This document shows positions 37,175 to 46,267 of a stretch of DNA of 64,000 nt, piece after piece. A program made the translations under genes and the position numbers. The notes under the pieces were generated by a model that worked only from the letters and a program-made list of their open reading frames with translations, was not told the origin of the DNA and ran no database searches. Source of the stretch: Pseudonocardiales bacterium (GTDB taxonomy: Bacteria > Actinomycetota > Actinomycetes > Mycobacteriales > Pseudonocardiaceae); contig JAFAUB010000133.1 in NCBI GenBank assembly GCA_019243635.1, positions 1 to 64,000 of the forward strand, read 5' to 3'. Positions within the stretch are counted from its first letter, which is position 1. Every line of letters starts with the position of its first letter.

Positions 37175-38212
37175 ATGGCGCCGTCCACGGTTCTCGTCAC
37201 CGGAGCCGGCCGCTTCGTCGGCGGTCAGCTGGCGGCCCGACTCGCGGCCGACTCCACGATCGACCGGGTTCTCGCCGTGGACACGGTGCCGCCGCCCCAG
37301 GAACTGACCGGAGGGATGGGACGTGCCGAGTTCGTCCGTGTCGACCTGCGCGACCCACTGATCGCCAAGGTCGTCTCCACCGCCAAGGTCGACACCGTCG
37401 TGCACACGTCGATGACGGCCAGTCCGCGCGGCGCGGGTGGGTACAGCACCATGAAAGAGATGAACGTCATCGGCACCATGCAGCTCCTCGCGGCCTGCCA
37501 GCGGTCGACGACGGTGACTCGGCTGGTCGTGAAGTCCACTGGTGCGGTGTACGGGGCGAGCGCACTGGATCAGGCGGTGTTCACCGAGTGTGACGAACCC
37601 CACGTGATCTCGGCCTCGGGATACGCCAAAGACGCGGTGGAGATCGAGGGCTACATCCGTGGTTTCGCTCGGCGGCGCGAGGATGTGGACGTCACGGTGC
37701 TGCGCTTCGCCAACATCATCGGCCCGCGCATCGACACCGTCCTGAGCCGGTACTTCTCGCTCCCCGTGGTGCCCACGGTGCTGGGCTACGACCCTCGGGT
37801 GCAGCTGTTGCACGAGCAGGACGCACTGGCGGTGCTCGAGCGGGCCGCCCGGGAGCGGCGACCGGGGGTTTTCAACGTCGGTGGCGCCGGAGTGCTGATG
37901 CTGTCCCAGGCGATTCGGCGGATGGGCCGGATCTCGGTCCCCATCCCCGCGCCGGCCGTGGCCACTGCCGGACGGCTGCTGCGTGGCGCCCAGCTCGTTG
38001 ACTACTCCCCGGAGCAGGCCAGGTTCCTCAACTTCGGCCGGGTGCTCGACACGACCCGGTTGCGCACCGAGTTCGGCTTCGTGCCTCGGTGGACCACTGC
38101 CCAGGCGTTCGACGACTACGTACGGGGGGCAGCGCTGCGGCCCACGATCGACCCGAGGTGGATCGCCACGGCGCAGCGGTGCCTGCTCGGGCTCGCGGCC
38201 CGGTTCCGGTAG
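37175..38212 (+). CDS. NAD-dependent epimerase/dehydratase (GalE-like)
   Basis: 345-residue extended SDR. LVTGAGRFVGGQLAARLA binds NAD, and the catalytic Tyr-Lys is in ASGYAKDAVE. It is like M. tuberculosis Rv0501 (galE2), whose substrate is not settled. The acyltransferase follows after three bases, so the two are one unit. Confidence 0.88.
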   Translation: MAPSTVLVTGAGRFVGGQLAARLAADSTIDRVLAVDTVPPPQELTGGMGRAEFVRVDLRDPLIAKVVSTAKVDTVVHTSMTASPRGAGGYSTMKEMNVIGTMQLLAACQRSTTVTRLVVKSTGAVYGASALDQAVFTECDEPHVISASGYAKDAVEIEGYIRGFARRREDVDVTVLRFANIIGPRIDTVLSRYFSLPVVPTVLGYDPRVQLLHEQDALAVLERAARERRPGVFNVGGAGVLMLSQAIRRMGRISVPIPAPAVATAGRLLRGAQLVDYSPEQARFLNFGRVLDTTRLRTEFGFVPRWTTAQAFDDYVRGAALRPTIDPRWIATAQRCLLGLAARFR

Positions 38213-38215
38213 CCG

Positions 38216-39106
38216 ATGGTGGCACCGGAGCCGGTCGCGGCGGCCGAGCAGGGCCAGGTCGAGCCCCAGTGGTACCGGGAGGTGGCTGACCTGCTGGCGT
38301 TCGCGCGCAGGCGGTTGTCCGGCGACTACAGTGTGGATGAGTTCGGCTACGACCCGGATCTCACCGAACATGTGCTGCTCCCGCTGCTACGGCCGCTGTA
38401 CCGCTCGTGGTTCCGGGTGGAGACGATCGGCATCCATCACGTGCCCGCGCAGGGTGCGGCTCTGGTGGTCGCCAACCACTCCGGGACGCTGCCGCTGGAT
38501 GCGGTGATGACCGCGATGGCGGTGCGTGAGGCGCATCCGGCGGGGCGGCACCTGCGAATGCTCGGTGCCGACCTGCTTTTCCGTCTCCCGGTGCTCGGCT
38601 CGTTGGCGCGCAAGTCGGGCCAGACTCTGGCCTGCGTCCCTGACGCCGAGCGGTTGCTCACGTCCGGCGAGCTGGTGGGGGTGTGGCCGGAGGGGTTCAA
38701 GGGCGTCGGCAAGCTCTACCGTGACCGGTACAAGCTGCAGCGTTTCGGGCGCGGCGGGTTCGTCGCCGCAGCGTTGCGCACCCAGGTGCCCATCATCCCG
38801 TGCGCCATCGTGGGCGCGGAGGAGATCTACCCGATGATCGGCGACATCAAGCCGCTGGCTCGGTTGTTCAGCGCTCCGTACTTCCCGGTGACGCCGTTCT
38901 TCCCGCTGCTGGGACCGCTGGGGATGATTCCGCTGCCGTCCAAGTGGTACATCGAGTTCGGTGAGCCGCTCCGGACCGACGCCTACGAGCCGGGTTCCGC
39001 CGAGGACCCGATGCTGGTCTTCAGCCTCACCGACCGGATCCGCGAGATCATCCAGCAGACCGTCTACCGGTTGCTCATCCGGCGCCGTAACCCGTTCCTG
39101 GGCTGA
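38216..39106 (+). CDS. lysophospholipid acyltransferase family protein
   Basis: 296 residues of the PlsC family. The catalytic His is in VVANHSGTLPLD and a PEG motif (VWPEGFKGVGKL) binds the acyl-acceptor phosphate. VPIIPCAIVGAEEIYP is a further family block. It matches the Rv0502 position. Likely a membrane-associated acyltransferase in glycerolipid synthesis; the exact acceptor is not known. Confidence 0.88.
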   Translation: MVAPEPVAAAEQGQVEPQWYREVADLLAFARRRLSGDYSVDEFGYDPDLTEHVLLPLLRPLYRSWFRVETIGIHHVPAQGAALVVANHSGTLPLDAVMTAMAVREAHPAGRHLRMLGADLLFRLPVLGSLARKSGQTLACVPDAERLLTSGELVGVWPEGFKGVGKLYRDRYKLQRFGRGGFVAAALRTQVPIIPCAIVGAEEIYPMIGDIKPLARLFSAPYFPVTPFFPLLGPLGMIPLPSKWYIEFGEPLRTDAYEPGSAEDPMLVFSLTDRIREIIQQTVYRLLIRRRNPFLG

Positions 39107-39127
39107 GGCACACCGGGTGGGCGCGGG

Positions 39128-39913
39128 TCAGGGGCGAACACGACGCTGGTAGGCGAGGCGGGCGGCAACCGCGCCGGCTGCGACTCCGATGCCCAGTACC
39201 GAGGGCACCCCGATCCTCGCGGCCTTGCGACCGGTCCGGAAGTCCCGGATCTCCCAGCCCCGCGCTCGGGCGGTCTCCCGAAGGTCGGGGTCGGGGTTCA
39301 CCGCGACCGCGGTGCCTACCAGGGAGAGCATCGGAATGTCGTTGGCTGAGTCGGAGTAGGCGGTGCAGCGCTGCAGGTCCAGCCCCTCCTGGAGGGCCAG
39401 CGTGCGCACCGCCTGCGCCTTGGCCGCTCCGTGCAGGATGTCACCTACCAGCCGGCCGGTGTACACACCGTCGACGGTCTCCGCCACCGTGCCCAGCGCG
39501 CCCGTGAGGCCGAGCCGGCGGGCGATGATCGTGGCCAGCTCCACCGGCGTCGCGGTGACCAGCCACACCCGCTGCCCGGCGTCGAGGTGCCGCTGAGCCA
39601 GCGCGAGCGTCCCCGACCAGATCCGGTCGGCCATCAGCTCGTCATAGATGTCCTCGCCGAGCTCGACGAACTGCTGGTTGGACCTGCCGGCCACGAACGA
39701 CAGCGCCTGCTCGCGGCTGGTGTGTATCTCCTCGAGGCTGAGCTCTCTGCCGGCTACCCGGAACTTCAGCTGCTGCCACGCGAAGGAGGCGAGCGCTCCG
39801 GCGGGGAAGAAGTTCCTCGCGGCCAGACCTTGAGCGAAGTAGAAGATCGACGCACCCCTCATCAGGGTGTTGTCGACGTCGAAGAAGGCGGCTGCGGTGA
39901 GGTCCGGGGGCAT
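39128..39913 (-). CDS. HAD-IB family phosphatase (SerB-like)
   Basis: 261 residues. Motif I is [11 protein letters not shown] (nucleophile Asp), motif II VTATP, and motif [13 protein letters not shown] hydrophobic C-terminal segment ([20 protein letters not shown] type) may tether it to the membrane. Comparable to Rv0505c (SerB1), perhaps acting on a phospholipid head group rather than phosphoserine. I use ATG 39913; the long frame upstream lacks family likeness. Confidence 0.88.
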   Translation of the reverse strand: MPPDLTAAAFFDVDNTLMRGASIFYFAQGLAARNFFPAGALASFAWQQLKFRVAGRELSLEEIHTSREQALSFVAGRSNQQFVELGEDIYDELMADRIWSGTLALAQRHLDAGQRVWLVTATPVELATIIARRLGLTGALGTVAETVDGVYTGRLVGDILHGAAKAQAVRTLALQEGLDLQRCTAYSDSANDIPMLSLVGTAVAVNPDPDLRETARARGWEIRDFRTGRKAARIGVPSVLGIGVAAGAVAARLAYQRRVRP

Positions 39914-40179
39914 CGCCGGCGTTGCCGCTATCGCCGCGTGAACTCCGTGGGCGAGAGCTGCTTGCCCACTATGGATGGCCAGGACGGCTTTCTGCTTTCG
40001 GGCGCCTTGATGGCACCGTCGCGGCACTGGATCCTGCCCTGAGATCGCCAGTTCTGGTCCTTCCTCGCCAGTCCGCTGAAGCGGATGCTGATCCACAGAC
40101 TGCCGCGATGACTTCTCCTGAGCAACAAACACTAAGGATATAGCCGTCGACATGTGGGTGCACGAAGTGTGACCTAAGG

Positions 40180-41508
40180 CTATCCAGGAGGCAGTAACCG
40201 CGGCTGCAAAATCCACGGAGGTAACGGGGCGGCGGGCTGTGGCGAATCATGCCCAGGCAAGGGTCGCCAGGGCTGCGGCCGCAACGGCTGCGCTCCGGAC
40301 TGGCTCGGGTTCGACAGCACACCACCCGGGGTTCCGGTTGCCGGAAGGCCGGAGTGCCTGCTCGAACCGTTCTCAGCGGGAACGGGAACGGAATTCGCCG
40401 GAGGCGGACGGAGCAGCAGGTTAGGCAGCATGATCCCGCTGGGCGGGCTCGCCGATGGCGCGGCCGTGACGTCCGGCGATGGTACAGCCGAGGAGGTCCC
40501 GTCCACCGGCGCCGAGGGCTTGCAGGCGTCCCTCGCCGGCACCAGGCCGAGATCGTCACGGGTACCGGAGGTGATCGTGACGCAGTTGGACCGCCCGCTC
40601 AGCGCGGACGCTCTCGCGACGACCCGATCCAGCAGGCCGAGCGTGCTGTCCAGGCGGGCGCTGATGGGCAGCGGCAGCGCCGCTCGCAGCGCCGTCAGCC
40701 GGGACTTCTGCTGGTCGGCCCAGGAACGCAGCTCGGACAGGCTGGCGGGATGGCCGCCCAGGGCTAGTCCGGTCAGCAGCCTGGCACCCGCCGTCGCGTC
40801 CGAGTCGAAGTCGTCGAGGGCCCGGAGGAACTTGCCCTGCCCGGCGGACCAGTTGCCGGCGGCGTCGGCCTGGTTCGCCATGATCTCGATCTCGCTCACC
40901 CGGTCGCCGGCGAACTCCAGGTGTTTGAGCGCCTTGGGCTGATCACCGAAGGTCAACCCGAGCTCAGCGGACTCGGCGCTGCGCTTGACGGTGTACAACG
41001 CGTCACCGGGCAGCGCATCGCGGGAGAGCAGGAAGCTCATCCCGGACAGTGACATCAGCAGGCACAACCCCGCGGCGGCGGCCACCATCAGCCTTCCCCG
41101 GGCCTGGCCGGGAACCCAGCGACGACGCCGCGAGGCGCGCAGGGGCAGGACCGGGCTGTTGCCCTCGTGCACCACCGAGGGGAACTCCGCCATGACGCGC
41201 CGGCGCATCCGCTCCCGCTCCACCGGATCCGGCCCCACCGTGCCGGCTACCTGACGTAACGCCGCGACCACGAGCAGCTCACGTGGCACGGTGTGATCAG
41301 ACAGGGCGTGATCGGACACGGTGTGATGAGACACAGTGTGGTCGTCGGAAACAGAGTGATCGGAAACGGTGCGATCACAGACGTCGCACATTCCACTGTC
41401 CACAGCGCGGGCGAAGTCTTCCTGCTCCTGCTCGTCGCGCTTCCGTCCCCCGGATGTGTGCGTCGTCCTCACCGCCTTCGGGCCCTGGGGCCATGTCCCT
41501 CGGAGCAA
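40180..41508 (-). CDS. DUF5667 membrane protein, probable anti-sigma factor (RsbN-like)
   Basis: 442 residues. One membrane helix at about 140-160 separates a cytoplasmic N-terminal part (with [33 protein letters not shown]) from an outer DUF5667 region starting [15 protein letters not shown]. The C-terminal 110 residues are Pro/Ser-rich. It lies directly after the BldN-like sigma gene on the same strand, the place of RsbN in Streptomyces. Residues 47-75 contain Thr-Val-Ser-Asp-His repeats from a local DNA expansion. Confidence 0.75.
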   Translation of the reverse strand: MLRGTWPQGPKAVRTTHTSGGRKRDEQEQEDFARAVDSGMCDVCDRTVSDHSVSDDHTVSHHTVSDHALSDHTVPRELLVVAALRQVAGTVGPDPVERERMRRRVMAEFPSVVHEGNSPVLPLRASRRRRWVPGQARGRLMVAAAAGLCLLMSLSGMSFLLSRDALPGDALYTVKRSAESAELGLTFGDQPKALKHLEFAGDRVSEIEIMANQADAAGNWSAGQGKFLRALDDFDSDATAGARLLTGLALGGHPASLSELRSWADQQKSRLTALRAALPLPISARLDSTLGLLDRVVARASALSGRSNCVTITSGTRDDLGLVPARDACKPSAPVDGTSSAVPSPDVTAAPSASPPSGIMLPNLLLRPPPANSVPVPAENGSSRHSGLPATGTPGGVLSNPSQSGAQPLRPQPWRPLPGHDSPQPAAPLPPWILQPRLLPPG

Positions 41509-41566
41509 CGAGTGGCTACCCGGGCGGTTACGCCTGGGCTGGGCGTGTCTGGTAGTGATGTGACAG

Positions 41567-42439
41567 TCATCGCAGCCCCTCCGGCAGCAGCTGCGCTAGC
41601 CTGCGGACCGCGCGATGTTGCAGCGCCTTCACCGCGCCCTCGTTGCGGCCCATCACCGCCGCGGTCTCCGAGACCGAGAGGCCTTGCATGAAGCGCAGCA
41701 TGATGCACTCCTGCTGATCCTGGCCCAGCTGGGCGACGCAGCGCATGAGCTCGGCGGCGGTGGCCTGCTCGACCACCTCGTGCTCGGGCCCGCGGTCGTC
41801 CGCACTGGAGTCGAGGATGTCGGCGGTAGTCATCTCCAGTCGGTACCGGCTGGACTTGACGTGGTCGAGAACCAGGTTACGCGCGATGGTGACGAACCAG
41901 GCCCCGACGTCCCGGCCCTGGTAGCTCACCGAGGAGATCCGGCGCAGCGCTCGCAGGAAGGTCTCGCTGGTCAGGTCTTCGGCCAGCGGGCGGTCACCCA
42001 CCCGGAACAGGACGAAGCGGAAGACCACATCGACATACCGGTCATAGAGCCGGCCGAAGGCATCCTGGTCACCCTGCTGAGCGGCCGCGACGAGTTCCCA
42101 CGCGGCGGTGTCGACCTCCGGCCCGGCGCCCTCGGCGGCACCGACCATCGTTGCGGCACCCTCGGCATCACCGACCACCGGCCCGGCGCCTTCGGCGCCA
42201 CCGACCACTGCTGCGGCGCCCGGACCCGGCGGGGCGCTGAGTTCTGGTGCGGCCGGCCCCGGGATCGGCTGGGTGTGGGGGCGGACGAGCTTCACGCGAT
42301 CAGGTGCCGGCGTTCGACCCGGTCCCACGCCGCTGCGCACAGCCGGTGCAGCGGCGCTCGGGGGCCGCCCGCACGGCAGCACGCCGTTGCGGACCGGCCT
42401 CGAAGTTCTGAGGACCATCTCGGTTGCGGCATGAGCCAC
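41567..42439 (-). CDS. ECF sigma factor, BldN-like
   Basis: 290 residues. Region 2 is DAFGRLYDRYVDVVFRFVLFRVGDRPLAEDLTSETF and region 4 is LGQDQQECIMLRFMQGLSVSETAAVMGRNEGAVKALQHRA. A 110-residue Ala/Pro/Gly-rich extension precedes region 2; Streptomyces BldN also has an N-terminal extension, which is removed by processing. The conserved run sigma - glutaredoxin - rex - hemA supports orthology. The extension holds repeats (Ala-Glu-Gly-Ala-Gly-Pro type). The start is uncertain: GTG 42439 has a poorly spaced ribosome site and ATG 42418 is possible. Confidence 0.85.
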   Translation of the reverse strand: MAHAATEMVLRTSRPVRNGVLPCGRPPSAAAPAVRSGVGPGRTPAPDRVKLVRPHTQPIPGPAAPELSAPPGPGAAAVVGGAEGAGPVVGDAEGAATMVGAAEGAGPEVDTAAWELVAAAQQGDQDAFGRLYDRYVDVVFRFVLFRVGDRPLAEDLTSETFLRALRRISSVSYQGRDVGAWFVTIARNLVLDHVKSSRYRLEMTTADILDSSADDRGPEHEVVEQATAAELMRCVAQLGQDQQECIMLRFMQGLSVSETAAVMGRNEGAVKALQHRAVRRLAQLLPEGLR

Positions 42440-42574
42440 TCCTCTTCGCTCGTGCCGACCGTTCGCGTCAACGGTCGCCTAAGGCGTGCGAAAGCATACG
42501 ACGGCGACACGGTACGCGGTGGCGGAGAGTCGCGTTCCGGGGACGGAGCGCACTGGTCCAGGCCGCTCCGCGCC

Positions 42575-42639
42575 CGTGGTCCCCGCCTGTGGTGCCCGCC
42601 TGTGGTGTCCGCCTGTGGTGTCCGCCTGTGGTGCCCGCT
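42575..42639 (+). repeat. 13-bp tandem repeat
   Basis: Four units of TGTGGTGTCCGCC (42588-42639, with C/T change at one base) and a weaker unit before them. The array lies between the divergent sigma and glutaredoxin genes, 36 bases before the glutaredoxin start. Confidence 0.9.
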
Positions 42640-42674
42640 GACGCGGCTCGCGGTGACGGTGGCAGGCTGGCGGG

Positions 42675-42914
42675 ATGCGCCACGAGGTGACGTTGCTGGT
42701 CCGGGCGGACTGCCACGGGTGCGCGGCGGCCCGCGCCGACATCGCCCGGATCTGCGCCGAGCTGGACGTTCCCTGGCGTATCAGTGACGTGGACGCGGAC
42801 CCGCGACTGCGGGCCGAGTACGGCGACCGGGTTCCGGTGATCCTCGTCGACGGCCGGGAACACGGCTTCTGGACGGTCCACGAGCAGCGCCTTCGGGCCG
42901 CACTCACCCGGTAA
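42675..42914 (+). CDS. glutaredoxin family protein
   Basis: 79 residues with a thioredoxin fold: VTLLVRADCHGCAAARADI carries the redox pair Cys-His-Gly-Cys, and DRVPVILVDGREHGFW has the cis-Pro loop. It is a small cytoplasmic disulfide protein commonly found before rex in actinobacteria. Confidence 0.9.
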   Translation: MRHEVTLLVRADCHGCAAARADIARICAELDVPWRISDVDADPRLRAEYGDRVPVILVDGREHGFWTVHEQRLRAALTR

Positions 42915-42975
42915 GGACCATCACGATCAGGGTCGGGTGTGAACCTCGCGCCGGGGGGCACCCGAATGGGCAGTC

Positions 42976-44547
42976 ATGACTTCGACCCGGTTAGCCGTTC
43001 CCGTGACGCCAGCCCCGGTGCCCCGCTTGTCCCTCGCCGTGGCGGCCCTGGTCGGCCTGCTGTCGATGGCTGCGGGGTTGGCGACGGGACATCTGGTGGG
43101 CGGGTTCATCTCGCCGACAGCCTCGCCGTTCCTCGCGGTGGGTGGCAGCGCGATAGATCTCACCCCGCTCTGGCTCAAGGACTTCGCGGTCCGCACGTTC
43201 GGTAGCGACGACAAGGTTGTCCTGCTGTCGGGCATGGCGGTGGTGATCGGACTGGCCGGGGTGGTCGCCGGGCTGCTGTCCCGGCGCTCCCGCACACCCG
43301 GGCTGGTACTGATCTTGGTGCTCGGCGTCGTGGCCGGCATCGCGGTGCTGTGCCGTCCCACCGCGGGTCCGCTCGATGTGCTCGCTCCACTGGCTGCGCT
43401 GCTCGCCGGCGCGGGGGTGTTCGCCACCCTGCACCGCCTGGGCCGGCTCAGCCGGCAGCCGGCGGCCGGCGGGGCGACAGAGGTCTCTCGCCGCAGGCTG
43501 CTCGTCGGATCGGCGGCGGTCGCCGCGGGTGCCGCCGTCGCGGCGACCGGTGGTCAGCTGTTGACCGGACGCGGCGCCGTCGAGGCGTCCCGCCAGACGC
43601 TGGGGCGGATCGTGCCCACGGTGCCCGCGCCGCCGATCCCGCGCGGGGCGGACTTCGCCGCCGACGGGTCGCCGAGCTTCATCACCCCGAACCGGGACTT
43701 CTACCGGGTGGACGTCAACCTCGTGCTGCCGCAGCTGCGCGCCGAGGACTGGCGGCTGCGCATCCACGGGATGGTCGACCGGGAGGTCACCCTCACCTGG
43801 TCCGACCTGACCTCGCGCTCGCTGGTCGAGCGTCCCGTGACGATGACCTGCGTGTCCAACGAGCTTGGCGGGCCCTACATCTCCACGTCCCACTTCACCG
43901 GCGTGCTGCTGGCCGACATCCTCCACGAGGTCGGCGTGCGGCGGGGCGCCGACCAGGTGTTCACCACCAGCGTCGACGGGTGGACCTGCGGCACCCCGAC
44001 CGCGACCCTCACCGATCCCGGCAGGCAGGCCATGCTGGTGATCGGGATGAACCGTGAGCCACTGCCGATCGAGCACGGCTTCCCCGTTCGGATGCTCGTG
44101 CCTGGGCTCTACGGTTTCGTCTCCGGAACCAAGTGGATCACCGATATGGAGCTCACCACGTTCGATGCGCGGCGGGCCTACTGGTTGCAGCGCGGCTGGG
44201 GGCAGCGGGCGCCGATCAAGACGATGTCCCGGATCGACAGTCCACGCCCGTTCGCGCGAGTCAGCCCAGACACGCCGATCACCGGCGTCGCCTGGGCTCA
44301 GACCCGAGGTATCGAGAGCGTCGAGGTACGCCTCGACCACGGTGAGTGGCGACCCGCCGAGCTGTCCACTGAGGTCAACGTGGATACTTGGCGGATGTTC
44401 CGGCTGCGGGGCCGGTGGGCACCCGGCGCGCACGTCGTCGAGGTCCGGGCGACGGACAGGACCGGGTACACCCAGACTGTGGATCGCGTCGCGCCCATCC
44501 CCGACGGCGCCAGTGGGTGGGACTCGGCGCGGTTCACCGTCCTCTGA
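42976..44547 (+). CDS. membrane-anchored sulfite-oxidase-type molybdopterin oxidoreductase
   Basis: 523 residues. The first 155 contain about four hydrophobic helices. SRRRLLVGSAAVAAGAAVAATGG (about 172-194) looks like an internal Tat-type signal. Next comes the molybdopterin domain with the Mo-ligand Cys in VTMTCVSNELGGPYIS and then the C-terminal dimerisation (Mo-co) domain with GVAWAQTRGIESVEVRLDHGEW. The catalytic part should be outside the cell. The substrate is unknown. A fasciclin lipoprotein gene follows. Confidence 0.88.
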   Translation: MTSTRLAVPVTPAPVPRLSLAVAALVGLLSMAAGLATGHLVGGFISPTASPFLAVGGSAIDLTPLWLKDFAVRTFGSDDKVVLLSGMAVVIGLAGVVAGLLSRRSRTPGLVLILVLGVVAGIAVLCRPTAGPLDVLAPLAALLAGAGVFATLHRLGRLSRQPAAGGATEVSRRRLLVGSAAVAAGAAVAATGGQLLTGRGAVEASRQTLGRIVPTVPAPPIPRGADFAADGSPSFITPNRDFYRVDVNLVLPQLRAEDWRLRIHGMVDREVTLTWSDLTSRSLVERPVTMTCVSNELGGPYISTSHFTGVLLADILHEVGVRRGADQVFTTSVDGWTCGTPTATLTDPGRQAMLVIGMNREPLPIEHGFPVRMLVPGLYGFVSGTKWITDMELTTFDARRAYWLQRGWGQRAPIKTMSRIDSPRPFARVSPDTPITGVAWAQTRGIESVEVRLDHGEWRPAELSTEVNVDTWRMFRLRGRWAPGAHVVEVRATDRTGYTQTVDRVAPIPDGASGWDSARFTVL

Positions 44548-44674
44548 GGACACGCCGAGTGCAGGGTAACTGTGTCCTATTCGTGATGCGCGAACCGTGA
44601 ACCCGCCGCTGCGGACTGTCGAAGTAATAGCCGTGATGCCTGGACAAGCCGGGCAGATGAGGAGTTGAGATCGA

Positions 44675-45361
44675 GTGAAGAGGATCCAGCGGCTGGCTGC
44701 GGTCGGCGCTATGGCGGCTCTGACCGCCGTGGTCGGTGCATGCAGCAACTCGCAGGGGCCGGCCACCGGGAGTCAGGCTGCCGCGCCCAGTTCTGAGGCG
44801 ACGGCGCCCAGCGGCGAGGCGACGGCGCCCAGCGGCACGGGTGTCACCAAGATCAGTGACATCTTCGGTCCGGGCTGCAGCAAGGTGCCCACGGAGGGCC
44901 CCGGCTCAGCGCAGGGCATGGTCAATGACCCGGTGGCCACCGCGGCCAGCCACAACCCGCTGCTGACCACTCTGACGAAGGCCGTGACCGCAGCCAACCT
45001 GGTGGACACCCTGAACAGCGCTCCGGCGCTGACCGTGTTCGCTCCGGACGACGCGGCGTTCCAGCAGTTGGAGTCCCAGCACCCCGGTACCATCACCCAG
45101 CTGACCACCGCTCCGGACGTGGCGTCGCCGAACGGCAAGCTGGCCAAGATCCTGACGTACCACGTGGTCGGCACGCGTTACGACGCCGCCAGCCTCGTCC
45201 AGGCGGGCACGGTGGACAGCCTGGAAGGTGCCAAGATCACTATTGGCGGCACTGCGGCGGCACCCACCGTGAACGGCATCTCGGTGGTGTGCGGCAACAT
45301 CCCGACCAAGAACGCCACCGTGTTCGTGATCGGGCAGGTGCTGTCGCTGCCGGCTTCCTAA
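44675..45361 (+). CDS. fasciclin-domain lipoprotein
   Basis: 228 residues. Lipobox VVGAC with Cys23, then an Ala/Ser/Pro linker containing the repeated SEATAPSGEATAPSG, then one FAS1 domain from about 90 to the end (LLTTLTKAVTAANLVDTLN, LTVFAPDDAAF, ILTYHVVGTRYDA). Similar to the mycobacterial MPT83/MPT70 proteins, which are surface-exposed. It starts at GTG 44675 and ends before a strong terminator. Confidence 0.9.
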   Translation: MKRIQRLAAVGAMAALTAVVGACSNSQGPATGSQAAAPSSEATAPSGEATAPSGTGVTKISDIFGPGCSKVPTEGPGSAQGMVNDPVATAASHNPLLTTLTKAVTAANLVDTLNSAPALTVFAPDDAAFQQLESQHPGTITQLTTAPDVASPNGKLAKILTYHVVGTRYDAASLVQAGTVDSLEGAKITIGGTAAAPTVNGISVVCGNIPTKNATVFVIGQVLSLPAS

Positions 45362-45381
45362 GCGGCTAGCCGGCTGGTAGA

Positions 45382-45418
45382 CGTCAGGGGCGGCTCCACG
45401 ATGGAGCCGCCCCTGACG
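45382..45418 (+). terminator. rho-independent-type hairpin after fasciclin gene
   Basis: Perfect 16-bp stem (45382-45397 with 45403-45418) around the loop ACGAT, 20 bases after the fasciclin stop. It lacks a T-run, which is usual for actinobacterial terminators. Confidence 0.85.
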
Positions 45419-45446
45419 CGTGTCGCGGGCTGGAAAGATCGCTACT

Positions 45447-45464
45447 TTGTTCCTGCGTTCACAA
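45447..45464 (+). promoter_or_regulatory. candidate Rex operator upstream of rex
   Basis: TTGTTCCTGCGTTCACAA has one perfect Rex half-site (GTTCACAA) and a partial inverted half (TTGT), against the Streptomyces consensus TGTGAAC-N6-GTTCACA in its common form. It is 96 bases before the rex start, where an autoregulatory site is expected. One half is weak, so binding is not certain. Confidence 0.45.
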
Positions 45465-45559
45465 GCGGCTACCGTGGACGCCTGGTGGGACAGCGGTACT
45501 CAAGCCCCTCCTCAGCCCGGACCCGGTTTGCCAGCGCGAGATCCGAGAGGAAGCCAAGC

Positions 45560-46267
45560 GTGACGGTGCATGAGCACGGCAGGTACAGCACACGGGTCCA
45601 GGACTTGCCCTACCGCGCCGTGCCCGATGCCGCGGTCGGTCGCCTCGCCGTCTACCTGCGGGTGCTCACCTCGATGATTGAGCAGGGCGTGACCACGATG
45701 TCCAGCGAAGAGCTCGCCGGGGCCGCTGGGGTGAACTCGGCGACGCTGCGCAAGGACCTGTCGTACGTGGGTTCCTACGGCACCCGCGGGGTGGGCTACG
45801 ACACAGCGCGGCTGGTGGAACACATCGAGCAGCTACTCGGGCTCACCCAGCACCACAGCGTCGCCGTGGTCGGCATCGGCAACCTTGGTCATGCACTGGC
45901 CAACTACCCGGGCTTTCCCGACCGCGGCTTCCCGGTCACGGCGTTGTTCGACCTGGACGAGGACCTGATCGGAGTCCCGGTCGGCGGGTTGCCCGTCGAC
46001 CATGTCAACAGCGTCCCGGCGGTGTGCGCCGAACGAGAGGTCACCATCGGGGTGATCTGCACCCCGGCGGCCGCCGCGCAGTGGGTGTGTGACCTGCTCG
46101 TGGCCGGTGGCGTCCGGTGCATTCTCAACTTCGCTCCGGTGGTGCTGCAGGTGCCCGACGATGTCGAGGTACGCCGGGTGGACCTCGCGGTCGAGCTGCA
46201 GATCCTGTCGTTCTACCAGTCCCGTCGGGTGGCTGCGCCGGTCGATCCGATTGCGGTGGGCCGATGA
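45560..46267 (+). CDS. rex: redox-sensing transcriptional repressor Rex
   Basis: 235 residues. Winged helix with [49 protein letters not shown], then a Rossmann domain ([16 protein letters not shown]) that senses NADH/NAD+. Rex releases DNA when NADH rises and controls respiratory genes; here it leads the haem operon. The start GTG 45560 is behind GAGAGGAAG. Its stop overlaps the hemA start (ATGA). Confidence 0.95.
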   Translation: MTVHEHGRYSTRVQDLPYRAVPDAAVGRLAVYLRVLTSMIEQGVTTMSSEELAGAAGVNSATLRKDLSYVGSYGTRGVGYDTARLVEHIEQLLGLTQHHSVAVVGIGNLGHALANYPGFPDRGFPVTALFDLDEDLIGVPVGGLPVDHVNSVPAVCAEREVTIGVICTPAAAAQWVCDLLVAGGVRCILNFAPVVLQVPDDVEVRRVDLAVELQILSFYQSRRVAAPVDPIAVGR

